Below, in pieces: positions 24,962-34,985 of a stretch of DNA of 64,000 bases (position 1 is its first letter; each line of letters begins with the position of its first letter). A program made the translations under genes and the position numbers. Below the pieces are notes generated by a model. It was given only the letters and a program-made list of their open reading frames with translations. It ran no database searches and was not told the DNA's origin. The stretch is from JBBQKI01 sp038326725 (GTDB lineage: Bacteria; Bacteroidota; Bacteroidia; Flavobacteriales; Flavobacteriaceae): assembly GCA_038326725.1 (NCBI GenBank), contig JBBQKI010000001.1, positions 62,001-126,000 of the forward strand, read 5' to 3'.

Positions 24962-25762
24962 TTTTTGAATATGTTTGGGGCGAACAAGAAAATATTCCCA
25001 AAAGAAGCGCAGTAAATAATATACCGAAACTAGTACCGAATTCCTTAAATGCATTCTGTAAAAGAGGAAATTGTATTTTATAAGGTTAATCTTGTTCCTG
25101 CTCATAGAATTTTTCCGGACCCTGTAATATGCCAAATCTTCCTGAAGACCCAAAGCGGGTTTTTTATTCCTTTTTATAGCTTCTAGCCAAAGTGCCCAAT
25201 CTTGCCTTTTGCGAAGTTCCGGCGAAAATATTTTCCCTAAAACCGCAGCGTTGTAGATTCCCGTTAAATTGCCCACATAATTATTGTGGTGCTGCTTTTT
25301 ATAAGAAAGTTGTGGCAAAGCAACTATTCTTTTTTTTAAGGAATTTCCGTCTTCATCTATATGCAAATAATTTGTAAAGGACACATTGCAGGAATTTTGC
25401 TCCATAAAATCCAATTGTTTTTCCAGTTTTTTAGGATGCCACAAATCGTCCGCGTCCAAAAAGGCTATATAATTACCATTCGCCAATTCGGTGCCCAAAT
25501 TACGGCAATGGGCCGTTCCTTTGTTTTCGGGTAACTTTACGATTTTGATCCTTTTATCATTCTCCGAAAAAGTTTCGGCAATTTGAAGGGAATCATCCCC
25601 AGAATTATCATCAATTACAAAAAGTTCCCAAGAGGGATAAGTTTGGTTTTGAATACTTTCAAGGGTTTGGGAAATAAATTTTCCGGCATTATAAAGCGGG
25701 GTTATAATGGAAACGACAGTATTATTCTCCTTAATAGGCTTTGTCTTCACCGCGCAAGGCAT
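24950..25762 (-). CDS. Glycosyltransferase family 2
   Basis: The 270-residue protein has the GT2 (GT-A) fold markers: VSIITPLYNAGKFISQTLESI at the start, VIDDNSGDDS, and the metal-binding FLDADD near residue 100. These enzymes transfer a sugar from an NDP-sugar to a growing lipid-linked oligosaccharide. The sequence from 25762 overlaps the 3' end of the glycosylphosphotransferase gene by 32 nt, so translation is likely coupled; it is the last gene of the locus on this strand. Donor and acceptor are unknown. Confidence 0.9.
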   Translation of the reverse strand: MPCAVKTKPIKENNTVVSIITPLYNAGKFISQTLESIQNQTYPSWELFVIDDNSGDDSLQIAETFSENDKRIKIVKLPENKGTAHCRNLGTELANGNYIAFLDADDLWHPKKLEKQLDFMEQNSCNVSFTNYLHIDEDGNSLKKRIVALPQLSYKKQHHNNYVGNLTGIYNAAVLGKIFSPELRKRQDWALWLEAIKRNKKPALGLQEDLAYYRVRKNSMSRNKINLIKYNFLFYRMHLRNSVLVSVYYLLRFFWEYFLVRPKHIQKLKD

Positions 25763-27083
25763 TAAAAATGGTTTGAAAGACTATTTTCATATCCAAGAAT
25801 AAAGACCAGTTTTCCAGGTAAAAAATGTCATATTTCACACGGCTGATGATATCGTTGTCATTCTCCACTTCGCCGCGATAACCGCTAACTTGCGCAAGTC
25901 CAGTTATGCCGGGTTTTATAAAATGGCGAACCATGAACTTATCAATGCGGCCGGCATACATATGGGTGTGGCTGACCATGTGCGGGCGGGGCCCCACGAC
26001 GGACATATCGCCTTTTAAAACATTGATGAATTGTGGTAGCTCATCGATACTGGTTTTCCTTATTATCTTACCCACTTGGGTTATGCGTTCATCTCCTTTT
26101 GTTACCTGAAATAAATGAGCGTCTGGATTTGGGGTCATGGACCGGAATTTATAACAGAAAAATTCCTTATAGTCCAAGCCATTTCGTTTTTGCTTGAAGA
26201 AGACGGGGCCTTTAGAATCTAATCTTATCCATAATGCCAAGATCGGGGTAAGCCAAGAAAGGACGCCAATGATGACAATCAGGGAAAGGAAAACGTCAAA
26301 AGCCCTTTTTAGGAATTTATTAAAAGGTTCGTCCATCGGGATACGCCGCATTGAAAGGATGGGAAGCACGCCGTAATAGGTAAAATCCAGTTTTTTGGTA
26401 TAAATTTCCTTATTGTCCGGGAGGAATTTCAGAATCTTAAGATTATTGTCGGCAAAATCGATAAGCTTTATAAGGTCCTTATTGCTTATTTCTGCGACAG
26501 AAGAATAAATTTCATCTATATTTTCTTTGGAAATATAATCTAAACATTCTTCGATGGAAGCCTTGTGTGGGCCGAACAAATCAAAGGTTTTGTAAAGTTG
26601 GTATCCATAAACTGGATTATCCAAAAAAAACTTCCTTAGTTGTTCCGTTTTTTGATTCAGCCCAATAATTACGACTTTCCTCATATTGCCCCCCAACAAT
26701 AGCCTATATTTTTTTAGTAAAAAATAAATCCCCAGTTTAGCCACTGCAATAAAAAGCATTGTAAGAAAAACATACTGAAGAATCAAGTAGGCCGCAATGT
26801 TCAATTCATTATAAAAACCAAAAAAGGTGAAAACCAGCAAGAAAAAAATAACGCCCTGCTTCGCAATCAAATACAATATTTTGGAGAGGTGGGTAAAACG
26901 ATAAATCTCGTAAAAATTGGCTTGGACGGAAAGAATGATCCACGAAAGGGTCAGAAAAATAAAATAGTTAAAGAAAAAAAAGTTTCCAGGGAAAAATGCC
27001 AAGGCCAGATAATGGATAATGAAAAGGTCTATCCCATAAGAAATAGGCCTAAGCAACCCAGAATATCTTCCCCTTTTGAACAT
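25731..27083 (-). CDS. Polyprenyl-phosphate glycosylphosphotransferase (initiating enzyme, WcaJ/WbaP-like)
   Basis: The 450-residue protein has four N-terminal membrane helices, a CoA-binding-like central domain (about 140-240) and a C-terminal bacterial sugar transferase domain preceded by another membrane helix. Signature blocks include KRAFDVFLSL, the FKQKRNG.DYKEF..YKFRSM segment, TSIDELPQFINVLKGDMSVVGPRP and the KPGITGLAQVSGYRG end. The enzyme starts the repeat unit by moving a sugar-1-phosphate to undecaprenyl phosphate. It is the only initiating enzyme seen in the locus and therefore probably starts this polysaccharide. Confidence 0.95.
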   Translation of the reverse strand: MFKRGRYSGLLRPISYGIDLFIIHYLALAFFPGNFFFFNYFIFLTLSWIILSVQANFYEIYRFTHLSKILYLIAKQGVIFFLLVFTFFGFYNELNIAAYLILQYVFLTMLFIAVAKLGIYFLLKKYRLLLGGNMRKVVIIGLNQKTEQLRKFFLDNPVYGYQLYKTFDLFGPHKASIEECLDYISKENIDEIYSSVAEISNKDLIKLIDFADNNLKILKFLPDNKEIYTKKLDFTYYGVLPILSMRRIPMDEPFNKFLKRAFDVFLSLIVIIGVLSWLTPILALWIRLDSKGPVFFKQKRNGLDYKEFFCYKFRSMTPNPDAHLFQVTKGDERITQVGKIIRKTSIDELPQFINVLKGDMSVVGPRPHMVSHTHMYAGRIDKFMVRHFIKPGITGLAQVSGYRGEVENDNDIISRVKYDIFYLENWSLFLDMKIVFQTIFNALRGEDKAY

Positions 27084-27088
27084 TCTAT

Positions 27089-28078
27089 TTACCCTTTGTT
27101 GTGCTTTGAAAAATCTTTATGCTCGCTTTTAAAAAGTTCTTCCTTTGATAGGTTTTTGAAGTATTGAAATGTTTTTTTCATCCCTATTTCCCTTGAAATT
27201 TTTGGTTCCCACCCCAAAATTTCCCGAGCCTTTGTAATATCAGGTTCTCGTTGAAGTGGATCGTCCTGAGGCAATGGCTCAAAAACAATCTTTTGTTGGC
27301 TGCTGGTAAGTTTTATTATTTCTTCGGCAAAATCTAAAATTGTGATTTCCTCGGGGTTACCAATGTTCACAGGAAGGTTATAATTGCTCAACAACAATTT
27401 GTACAAACCTTCCACTTGATCGTCAACATAACAAAATGAGCGGGTTTGCTTGCCATCTCCAAAAACGGTCAAATCTTCGCCCCTAAGTGCTTGCCCAATA
27501 AATGCCGGAATCACTCTACCATCATTAAGCCGCATACGTGGCCCATAGGTGTTGAAAATTCGGGCGATGCGAGTATCCAAATTATGAAAACGATGATATG
27601 CCATGGTGATGGATTCTTGAAAACGTTTAGCTTCATCGTATACCCCGCGCGGGCCAATGGTGTTCACATTGCCATAATATTCCTCAGTTTGCGGGTGCAC
27701 CAGCGGATCGCCGTAAACTTCGGAGGTGGATGCAATAAGAATCCTGGCATTTTTTTCTTTTGCAAGCCCGAGCAAATTGTGGGTTCCTAAAGAACCAACT
27801 TTTAGGGTCTGAATGGGAATTTTTAAATAATCTATGGGGCTGGCTGGCGAAGCGAAATGCAGGATGTGATCTATCTTCCCTGGAACGTGAACAAATTTTG
27901 TAACATCGTGATGGTGAAATTCAAAATTTTCGAGACGGAAAAGGTGCTCTATGTTTTTTAAATCGCCCGTAATAAGATTGTCCATTGCAATAACTTCATA
28001 ACCTTCGGCCATGAATTTATCGCAAAGATGTGATCCCAAAAATCCTGCAGCTCCGGTTATCAATATTCTTTTTTTCAT
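27089..28078 (-). CDS. UDP-glucuronate decarboxylase-like SDR (UXS type)
   Basis: The 329-residue protein has GAAGFLGSHL (about 8-17) for NAD and the YDEAK segment that places the catalytic Tyr-Lys of extended SDRs, together with the HFASPASP and PRGVYDEAKR patterns that mark the UXS group. UXS converts UDP-glucuronate to UDP-xylose. Pairing with the adjacent UDP-glucose dehydrogenase (start overlap 4 nt) supports this: glucose to glucuronate to xylose. The DUF-like C-terminal tail is short and charged. An alternative sugar epimerase cannot be fully excluded. Confidence 0.88.
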   Translation of the reverse strand: MKKRILITGAAGFLGSHLCDKFMAEGYEVIAMDNLITGDLKNIEHLFRLENFEFHHHDVTKFVHVPGKIDHILHFASPASPIDYLKIPIQTLKVGSLGTHNLLGLAKEKNARILIASTSEVYGDPLVHPQTEEYYGNVNTIGPRGVYDEAKRFQESITMAYHRFHNLDTRIARIFNTYGPRMRLNDGRVIPAFIGQALRGEDLTVFGDGKQTRSFCYVDDQVEGLYKLLLSNYNLPVNIGNPEEITILDFAEEIIKLTSSQQKIVFEPLPQDDPLQREPDITKAREILGWEPKISREIGMKKTFQYFKNLSKEELFKSEHKDFSKHNKG

Positions 28079-29388
28079 ATGTGTATTTCTTTTCTCCCGA
28101 TGGAAATATATGTAAAGCCTTCTGTTTCCATATCCTCTACATTGTAAAGGTTGCGGCCGTCAAAAATAACGGAGTTATTTAGAGTGTTTCGCAGCTTTTG
28201 AAAATCCGGGGTCCTAAAAATGCTCCATTCGGTACAAATCAAAAGGGCATCGGCACTTTCCAAAGCTTCATACATGGATGATGCGTAGGTTAGTTTATCG
28301 CCGAAAATGTTCCGGATATTTGTCATGGCCTCGGGGTCAAAAACGGTTAATTCTGCACCTTTTTTCAATAACGCTTCCATTATTTCGATGGAAGGGGCCT
28401 CGCGGATATCATCTGTTTCCGGTTTAAAGGCAAGGCCCCAAACTGCTATCCTTTTTCCCTTAAAATTATTTTTAAAATAGTCTTCAATTTTGGGAAGCAG
28501 GATGGTTTTTTGTTTGGTGTTAACATCAATAACCGAACTCAAAATCTTGAAATCATAATCCTTATCCTTCCCGGCTTTTTGAAGTGCCTTTACATCTTTT
28601 GGGAAACACGACCCGCCGTAACCAATACCAGGGAAAAGGAAGCGTTTGCCAATCCGGCTGTCGGAACCAATCCCCACGCGAACCATATCCACATCGGCAC
28701 CCACCTTTTCGCAGTAATTGGCAATTTCGTTCATGAAAGTAATCTTCGTTGCGAGGAATGCATTGGCGGCATATTTGGTAAGCTCAGCACTTTCTTCGTC
28801 CATAATGATGATTGGGTTTCCGGAGCGAACAAAAGGACTGTAAAGTTTTTGCATCAGTAATGTCGCCCTTTGACTTGTGGAACCAACGATGATGCGTTCT
28901 GGTTTAAGAAAATCATCAACTGCGAAACCTTCCCTTAAAAATTCGGGGTTTGAAACAACATCGAATTCGCAAACGGCGTTTTTGCCAATGATGCTTTTTA
29001 CCCTTGCGGCCGTACCAACAGGAACGGTGCTTTTATCGACAATAACTTTATAAGTTTTTATTTTTTTTCCGATTTCTTCCGAAACGTTCAAAACATACGA
29101 AAGATCCGCCGAGCCATCTTCACCTTCGGGGGTGGGAAGTGCCAAAAAAACAATTTCGCCGTGAACAAGCCCTTCTTCCAAAGAAGTGGTGAATTTCAAA
29201 CGTTTCGCGTTTATGTTACGTTCAAAAAGAACATCAAGGTGAGGTTCATAAATGGGGACAATTCCGTCACGCATTTTTTTAATCTTGGCTTCGTCAATAT
29301 CGACACAAACCACGTCGTTGCCTGTTTCGGCAAGGCAGGTGCCCGTTACCAAACCTACGTATCCAGTTCCTACTACGGTTATCTTCAT
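28075..29388 (-). CDS. ugd: UDP-glucose 6-dehydrogenase
   Basis: The 437-residue protein has the dinucleotide fold VVGTGYVGLVTGTC at its start, the central TKYAANAFLATKITFMNE block and the catalytic cysteine motif PGIGYGGSCFPKD (about 260). It oxidises UDP-glucose twice to UDP-glucuronate with NAD+. It overlaps the UXS-like gene by 4 nt, giving a two-step UDP-GlcA/UDP-Xyl module. The 6-bp palindrome at 29404-29421 lies just upstream of its start. Confidence 0.95.
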   Translation of the reverse strand: MKITVVGTGYVGLVTGTCLAETGNDVVCVDIDEAKIKKMRDGIVPIYEPHLDVLFERNINAKRLKFTTSLEEGLVHGEIVFLALPTPEGEDGSADLSYVLNVSEEIGKKIKTYKVIVDKSTVPVGTAARVKSIIGKNAVCEFDVVSNPEFLREGFAVDDFLKPERIIVGSTSQRATLLMQKLYSPFVRSGNPIIIMDEESAELTKYAANAFLATKITFMNEIANYCEKVGADVDMVRVGIGSDSRIGKRFLFPGIGYGGSCFPKDVKALQKAGKDKDYDFKILSSVIDVNTKQKTILLPKIEDYFKNNFKGKRIAVWGLAFKPETDDIREAPSIEIMEALLKKGAELTVFDPEAMTNIRNIFGDKLTYASSMYEALESADALLICTEWSIFRTPDFQKLRNTLNNSVIFDGRNLYNVEDMETEGFTYISIGRKEIHI

Positions 29389-29403
29389 TTTATTTTATTT
29401 ATG

Positions 29404-29421
29404 CCCATCTTCGCTGATGGG
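29404..29421. repeat. Short palindrome upstream of ugd
   Basis: CCCATC and GATGGG arms (6 bp) close a 6-nt TTCG-containing loop. On the plus strand T5 follows, but no plus-strand gene ends here, so it is more likely one of the TTCG-loop dispersed palindromes than a terminator. Confidence 0.5.
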
Positions 29422-29475
29422 ATTTTTAAACTATACTTTCTTTAAAGGTTTGCAAAAATACGCTTTGCAAATATT

Positions 29476-30699
29476 TTAATCCTGTTTTATGCCGTTGACT
29501 TTTATCAGATTGCCGCTGGACAAAAGAAGTATCAAAATAAAACCGATGTAATAAGCTCCAATTTGCCTATGGAAAACATTTTCAACCAAAAAATACATTA
29601 CGAGCGTGAACAAGAAAGCTGTTGGGAAATAATTTTTTCGGTTTTGAAAAAAAACTTGGCCTAAAAAAATAACGAACAACAAAACCCCTATGAGGCCAGC
29701 GCTTAAATAAAAGTCGAGAAACTGGTTGTGTGTATTATACTTTTTTGAAATCAAAACCTCTCTATTTTCACTGTTTTTAAGAAGCGAACCATAGCAGGAA
29801 ACCAGCCTTTCTTCCGTAGTTTTAAAACCAATTCCGGCGAGAGTAAACCCTTCTTCCAAGGCAATATATTGGGTACATTTCAAAATAACTGACCTTAGTT
29901 CCCAATTAGTGGGGTTTTCAATAAAACCAATTTCATCCTCTTCCGCTTCTTTTAAATTTACTGGTTGTGATGTATTTCCCTTCAAAAGAAAAAAGACTCC
30001 CGCAAAAACGATTAAAATCCCCCCCGTGATTAATAGTTGTCGCCTCTTGTTATTTCCATAAAATTGTTTCAGCAAAAGAAGAATGAGAAGGGCGATTAGG
30101 GCTATTTTGGATCCTATAGCCACAATAAAAACAAGGTTAATCAAGATATTGGCCACATAATAGCCATTATCTGGGTGGAAGGTTTTTTTAATTGATTGAA
30201 AGGAAAGCATAATGCTCAATATACTTAGCAGCCCCAAATACAGCCGGTCCACCAAAAGCGATTCAATTACCTGAGGGGAATCCCCCAGTTCAAAATTTCC
30301 TGTTTCATGGGTGATGACAACGAAATGGGCAATCGTAAAAATGATGGCGGCCAAAGATGAAAAAATGATTGCTCGATTGATTTTTTTAAAATCGTGCACG
30401 GGAATATATAAAATTACGAGTCCCACGGCTATCAAGACTTTTTTGATCACACCAATATCGCCCTCCATCCTCCCTGAAAAAACCGCATTTAGAACAAGAA
30501 AAGTAAAAAATAAAAGAAAAAGAAAGATTGGAGGTTTATTTAACTTTTTAAAATCCTCCTTTTTAACGACAAGGGGAAAAGCAACCAACAATATCCCCAA
30601 TAAAATATTGGGCAAGGCCCTTATGTAGTTGTCAAAAGGTATAATGATATACAACAGCAGGAAGACATAAGGGTATATGGCGGTAAGGAGTATCCTCAT
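29476..30699 (-). CDS. O-antigen ligase/polymerase-like membrane protein (Wzy_C/WaaL type)
   Basis: The 407-residue protein has about ten to twelve hydrophobic segments and one large periplasmic loop (about 235-320). That loop leads into the motif THNQFLDFYLSAGLIG (HN.....GL.G), typical of O-antigen ligases and polymerases. Such proteins join repeat units or attach the finished chain to lipid A in the periplasm. Which of the two roles applies cannot be read from sequence; a similar HNQ protein lies at 33720-34985. Confidence 0.82.
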   Translation of the reverse strand: MRILLTAIYPYVFLLLYIIIPFDNYIRALPNILLGILLVAFPLVVKKEDFKKLNKPPIFLFLLFFTFLVLNAVFSGRMEGDIGVIKKVLIAVGLVILYIPVHDFKKINRAIIFSSLAAIIFTIAHFVVITHETGNFELGDSPQVIESLLVDRLYLGLLSILSIMLSFQSIKKTFHPDNGYYVANILINLVFIVAIGSKIALIALLILLLLKQFYGNNKRRQLLITGGILIVFAGVFFLLKGNTSQPVNLKEAEEDEIGFIENPTNWELRSVILKCTQYIALEEGFTLAGIGFKTTEERLVSCYGSLLKNSENREVLISKKYNTHNQFLDFYLSAGLIGVLLFVIFLGQVFFQNRKNYFPTAFLFTLVMYFLVENVFHRQIGAYYIGFILILLLSSGNLIKVNGIKQD

Positions 30700-30764
30700 G
30701 GGTTGCGATTGAAAAAACTGTATATTTTAGCGAAAGGTAAAAAAACTAAAAAGGAAATACCGGA

Positions 30765-31502
30765 TTAGCCTGCAAATTTCTCTTTTAATACCAGCCATAA
30801 GAATTTGGTATTGCCAACCAAATACCTCTTCCACATTCTTTTGGGCTCCTGAAGAAATCTGTAAAACCATTCCAATCCTGCTGTTTGCATCCATCGTGGC
30901 GCCCGTTTAGTTTTTCCGGAAACCACGTCAAAACTGCCGCCCACGCCCATGATTAGGTTTACATTTTTCAAAAGCTCTTTGTGCTTATAAAGAAAGTTCT
31001 CTTTAATTGGGGAAGTTATGGCCACATAAAGAAGGTTAGTGCCGCTGTTTGCAATGTCGGTCGCTATTCCCCTTTCCTGATTGGGGGTGAAATAGCCATT
31101 GCGATAGCCCGCAATAATATTGCTGCCATATTTTTCGGAATATTTTTTGGCAACGGATTTCACTACTTCTTCCTTTGCGCCTAAAAGGTAGATTTTATAA
31201 TTTTTTTGATGGGCCAAGGTCACTAGGTTTTCCATTAAATCGATACCGGCAACCCTTTCTTTTAAAGGTTTCCCCAAAAAACGGGATGCCCAAATAACCG
31301 CTTGTCCATCGGCACTTATAATATCGCTATTGTTGACGCTAATGCGGAGCCGCATATCTTTTTGCATCTGTACAATTTTCCCGGCATTCACTGCCACGTG
31401 GTGAATTTGAGTATTCTCTTCTATGGCTTTTTCCACTATTTGCAGGGTTTCCTGCATGGTGAGGTTGTGGATATTGGTATTTAAAATGTGGATTTTGTTC
31501 AA
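30765..31502 (-). CDS. WecG/TagA/CpsF-family glycosyltransferase (GT26)
   Basis: The 245-residue protein has the family blocks: VAVNAGKIVQMQKD, NSDIISADGQAVIWASRFLGKPLKERVAGIDLM and GVGGSFDVVSGKTKRAP with the aromatic end WFYRFLQEPKRMWKRY. GT26 enzymes add a second sugar, often ManNAc, ManNAcA or glucose, to the lipid-linked first sugar. WecB/WecC in this locus can supply UDP-ManNAcA, so this is a candidate ManNAcA transferase by inference only. It lies 6 nt after the GT4 gene. Confidence 0.92.
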   Translation of the reverse strand: MNKIHILNTNIHNLTMQETLQIVEKAIEENTQIHHVAVNAGKIVQMQKDMRLRISVNNSDIISADGQAVIWASRFLGKPLKERVAGIDLMENLVTLAHQKNYKIYLLGAKEEVVKSVAKKYSEKYGSNIIAGYRNGYFTPNQERGIATDIANSGTNLLYVAITSPIKENFLYKHKELLKNVNLIMGVGGSFDVVSGKTKRAPRWMQTAGLEWFYRFLQEPKRMWKRYLVGNTKFLWLVLKEKFAG

Positions 31503-31508
31503 TAGTAT

Positions 31509-32594
31509 TTAGCTTATTCTTTTTAAAAAATCGATTAATTCTTTTTGCACCGTAGCACTATCATATCGGTTGGCCGTTTTAATTGCGTTTTCCGACATCT
31601 TTTTTTTATCGATGTCCGCAAAATTATAATATAAAATCATTTTTTCAACCAAAGCATCCACATCTTTCTTTTCAAAAAGAAATCCATTGTACCGATCTTC
31701 CACATACCCCATTGGGCCTCCCGTTTTAGCTGCTATCACGGGGATGCCGCATGCCATGGCCTCCAGCCCCACCAATCCCAAGCTTTCTTCTTCACGAAAA
31801 CTGGGGAATATAAAAACATCCATTTTATTATAAAATAGGGCCAGTTCCTTCTGGGAAAGATTGGAAATCAGTTCAAATTTTACATTCATTTCCAATAACC
31901 TGTCTTGAATTTCCTGTTTGTCGGGTCCATCACCCGCCATTAAAATTTCAAAATCGCCAAATATATTTTCAGCCTTAATTTTTTTTATAGCCTCCAAAAA
32001 AACCCTCCATCCCTTACCTTCTATAAAATTAGAAACAAACCCCATCACAAAAGCATTGTTGTACTTGGTTTTGTTTGGATAAAAAACGGTTTTATTGATT
32101 CCTCCGGATGGGTAGGTGAAAATTTTGGAAGAAGGAATATTAAACATTATTAAAAGTTTTTCTTTGTAATAATTTGAGGGCACCACTATATATGATTTTT
32201 TCAATCCTGGTTTCAGGAAAATGGAAAGCATTTTTTTAAAAAAACTGTTGAAGACTAAATCGCTGCCGTGAAAGTTGAGCACAGTTTTCCTTTTAAGAAA
32301 CCATAAAGGGAAAATTGCGGGCGCTAAGTGTAATGGAAAATGGACATAAATCAAATCCTTTTTTGTGCTTTTAAAATAAATACTAGAAATTTGGAAGTAT
32401 AGTTTAGCATATCCAAAAAATTTGGATAAAAACGAATTTTGTTTGGTCAACACTATTTTTTTCACAATAAAGAAATCAATGATGGAAACCTCAAAATTTT
32501 TGACAAAAATGCCATACCTCAAGTTTTGCGGGGAAGGGTACATGTTTGAAATAAGGTAAAGTCTTTTCTGGTTGTTAGGCATACCTATTAACAT
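31509..32594 (-). CDS. Glycosyltransferase family 4
   Basis: The 361-residue protein has the GT-B fold of GT4: an N-terminal acceptor half with HFPLHLAPAIFPLWFL and NFHGSDLV, and a donor half with the FREEESLGLVGLEAMACGIPVIAAKTGGP block (E-x7-E). It transfers a sugar in the cytoplasm during repeat-unit assembly. ATG at 32594 overlaps the upstream membrane gene by 20 nt; Met at 32582 is a second possible start. Base composition here is already AT-rich. Confidence 0.9.
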   Translation of the reverse strand: MLIGMPNNQKRLYLISNMYPSPQNLRYGIFVKNFEVSIIDFFIVKKIVLTKQNSFLSKFFGYAKLYFQISSIYFKSTKKDLIYVHFPLHLAPAIFPLWFLKRKTVLNFHGSDLVFNSFFKKMLSIFLKPGLKKSYIVVPSNYYKEKLLIMFNIPSSKIFTYPSGGINKTVFYPNKTKYNNAFVMGFVSNFIEGKGWRVFLEAIKKIKAENIFGDFEILMAGDGPDKQEIQDRLLEMNVKFELISNLSQKELALFYNKMDVFIFPSFREEESLGLVGLEAMACGIPVIAAKTGGPMGYVEDRYNGFLFEKKDVDALVEKMILYYNFADIDKKKMSENAIKTANRYDSATVQKELIDFLKRIS

Positions 32595-33720
32595 TTTGAT
32601 TTAATACAGCTTCCCGGAATACAATCAAATAAATAGCTATGGACGCATTCTCAAAAAAGTTTCCTGCAAGAAAAACTATGCATAGTAATGAAATTAAAAG
32701 ACATAAAACTTGTTTCCCCAATGGAAATGTAATGTAGGTTTTACAGAATATTATTAAATAAAAAATCCCTCCAAGCAATCCCCAGAAATAAAAAACATCG
32801 ATAAGGCCCATTTGACTTCGGGTTGTCAGGTCATTAATCCCTCCAAACAAATAGTTTGTCAAGCCCCAGTTTCTTTCTATAAAAGGTATTGTCCCATCCA
32901 TAAGCAAATCATTTCTTAAAGAGAGAATGGAAGTGATTAATCCTTCTTCTTTTCTAAGTTCATTAAATATTCCAAACTGAAAGAAAAAAATGTAAAATAA
33001 CCCCGCTACAATAATCAGGCATCCTGAAAGCAAGGCTATTTTAGTTACTTTAGAAAGTTTTGCATAAAAAAGCAAATAGACAAGAATGGAAGCAAAAACA
33101 CCTAAATAAACCGCTTTTGTACCCATCAAAAAAGAAACGGTAATAACAAATAACGATTTCCAGTTAAATAAAAAATTTTCTCTTAATGAAATTAAAAAAT
33201 AGAAAACTGCAATAATATATGCATAAGAGGCTGTTGCCGAAGTTATAAACAACCCATTATACCCGAACCTATGTCCATGGTAGGTAGAAAAAAAGGGAAT
33301 GTCAAATAGAAATCCCATCAATATAAGGGTAGTATTCACAATGATCAAAAATTCAAAAACCTTAAAAAAATATTGTGATGGAAGTGGGTCGGTGTTATAT
33401 TCCAAAAAATAAAGAAACAATATAATGGGAAAAATAAATTTGCTGAAACTCACTATAATTTCTCCATTAAAACCGTCATCTATAAATAATTGTCCAAACA
33501 CAAAACTAAGCCCTAAGAATAGAGGAAAAATTAATTTTTTTGCGTCTTTTTTTAACAACCCAATCACAAAAAATACAAGAATAATCAATTTTATAATTTT
33601 GGGGATATCTGATTTGTCCCCTAAAAAACGGATGGAATATTTACTGAAAGCTTCAGTGAAAAAAAAAATCACCAATAGAACAGTATTAAGGTAAGGCTTT
33701 AATATAGGCCAAAAATTCAT
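32575..33720 (-). CDS. Polytopic membrane protein, probable Wzy-like polymerase
   Basis: The 381-residue protein is almost entirely hydrophobic with about ten to eleven membrane segments and no soluble domain. Near the C-terminal third it has a TRSQMGLIDVFYFWGLLGG segment (D....G..G), similar to the EIDFIDIFFAYGIMG segment of the protein at 34966-36228. This pattern is seen in ExoQ/Wzy-type polymerases. It is one of three tandem genes of this kind and overlaps both neighbours. Confidence in a polymerase role is modest. Confidence 0.65.
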   Translation of the reverse strand: MNFWPILKPYLNTVLLVIFFFTEAFSKYSIRFLGDKSDIPKIIKLIILVFFVIGLLKKDAKKLIFPLFLGLSFVFGQLFIDDGFNGEIIVSFSKFIFPIILFLYFLEYNTDPLPSQYFFKVFEFLIIVNTTLILMGFLFDIPFFSTYHGHRFGYNGLFITSATASYAYIIAVFYFLISLRENFLFNWKSLFVITVSFLMGTKAVYLGVFASILVYLLFYAKLSKVTKIALLSGCLIIVAGLFYIFFFQFGIFNELRKEEGLITSILSLRNDLLMDGTIPFIERNWGLTNYLFGGINDLTTRSQMGLIDVFYFWGLLGGIFYLIIFCKTYITFPLGKQVLCLLISLLCIVFLAGNFFENASIAIYLIVFREAVLNQNVNRYA

Positions 33721-34985
33721 TAAGTACTTTTTTTAATTGAGGGAATATAGTTTGAAAAAAGAAAAATTGTGCTAAAAAAAGCAATGAATGTTATACCTGC
33801 ATTATTTGTGAAAAAATTCTCGACAAGACTGATGCATATTAAGCTAAAAAAGAAATAAAATGAAATCATGTCTTTTGATTTTAGAGATGTAATAATATTC
33901 AATCCAAGAAATAAAAGAAAGGCTAAAAGACCTATAATCCCCGACTCAATAGTATAGCTCAGATATTGATTATGGGCATCGTATCTATTAGTGGCAGCAA
34001 TGTAAAGACCATTTTCTTTGTATTTTTCCGTTAAAAGATTCTTTTCGACACCCAATCCATGCCCAAAAAAAGGTTTTTCTAATATTAGGTCTTTTGCAAC
34101 AACCCATCTGGCGGCTCTGGAATCTCCGATTGTTTTGGAATTATATTTTTCTCCGGCATTGTAACTCAGGTCCCACAAGGCTTCTTCTGTAAGGTTTTGA
34201 AAAAGATAAGTGCTGCTCAATATAAAAAATACTATTGCAAAAATACTTGCAACGGATACTATATATGAAAGAACAACCTGAACCTTTGCTTTAATAATTC
34301 TTGCCAAAAACCTGTAATAATAAAAAAGCAGTATGATTACAAGGATAAGCAAGACCAGTCTTGACGACAAAAATATCAACGAGCTTGTCAATATTAGTAG
34401 GCAAGTTGCTTTTAACCATTTGATTTTCATTGGAGTGTCAAATAACAAAAAAGTAAGCCCCAAAAGATAATACATTGCCAAATAAGATGGGTGGATATCA
34501 AAATCCTCGGTATAATAAAATCCGGTATGATAAAAATTCAAGAGTTCATTATCAATGGGCAAAAATGGACGGGTGGAATAATAAAACGTAAAATTATTAA
34601 CCAATAAATATATGGCAGAGAGGATACTGCCAAATAAAAGCCCTCTTAAAGCATATTGCTTTACATTATTTACCTCATTATGTGGTAAAAGCAAAAAAAT
34701 TAGTGGAGTTAATAAAAATGTGATTCGTCTCCCAATCGTTTTTAATATTGTGTCTATATCTCCCGATGTCAAAAAACTCAGAACACATAAAAAAAACAAT
34801 AGTGCTACAGAGTATATGATTAGCTTAAGGTTTTGTTTTTGAAGTGTTGTTTTTTTTGCGAAAAACAGTACTGCTATTGCTACGTAAATTAAGATTAACG
34901 CTAAGTTGCTAATTTTTGTACTGAAGGGCAAAGAGGCGCCAAAAAAGAACGCTGTATATAGAACGCTATGCTGTAATATCTTCAT
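33720..34985 (-). CDS. O-antigen ligase-like membrane protein (HNQ type)
   Basis: The 421-residue protein has about eleven hydrophobic segments, a periplasmic loop (about 255-345) and the ligase-type motif DAHNQYLSYTIESGIIG. It resembles the protein at 29476-30699 in this motif but differs elsewhere. WaaL-type members attach polysaccharide to lipid A core or join chains. It shares one nucleotide with the downstream gene and overlaps the upstream gene by 20 nt. Confidence 0.8.
   Translation of the reverse strand: MKILQHSVLYTAFFFGASLPFSTKISNLALILIYVAIAVLFFAKKTTLQKQNLKLIIYSVALLFFLCVLSFLTSGDIDTILKTIGRRITFLLTPLIFLLLPHNEVNNVKQYALRGLLFGSILSAIYLLVNNFTFYYSTRPFLPIDNELLNFYHTGFYYTEDFDIHPSYLAMYYLLGLTFLLFDTPMKIKWLKATCLLILTSSLIFLSSRLVLLILVIILLFYYYRFLARIIKAKVQVVLSYIVSVASIFAIVFFILSSTYLFQNLTEEALWDLSYNAGEKYNSKTIGDSRAARWVVAKDLILEKPFFGHGLGVEKNLLTEKYKENGLYIAATNRYDAHNQYLSYTIESGIIGLLAFLLFLGLNIITSLKSKDMISFYFFFSLICISLVENFFTNNAGITFIAFFSTIFLFSNYIPSIKKST

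Noticed and set aside
29404..29421. Terminator on the plus strand before ugd
   Set aside because: No plus-strand gene ends there and the stem is only 6 bp; a dispersed palindrome is simpler.
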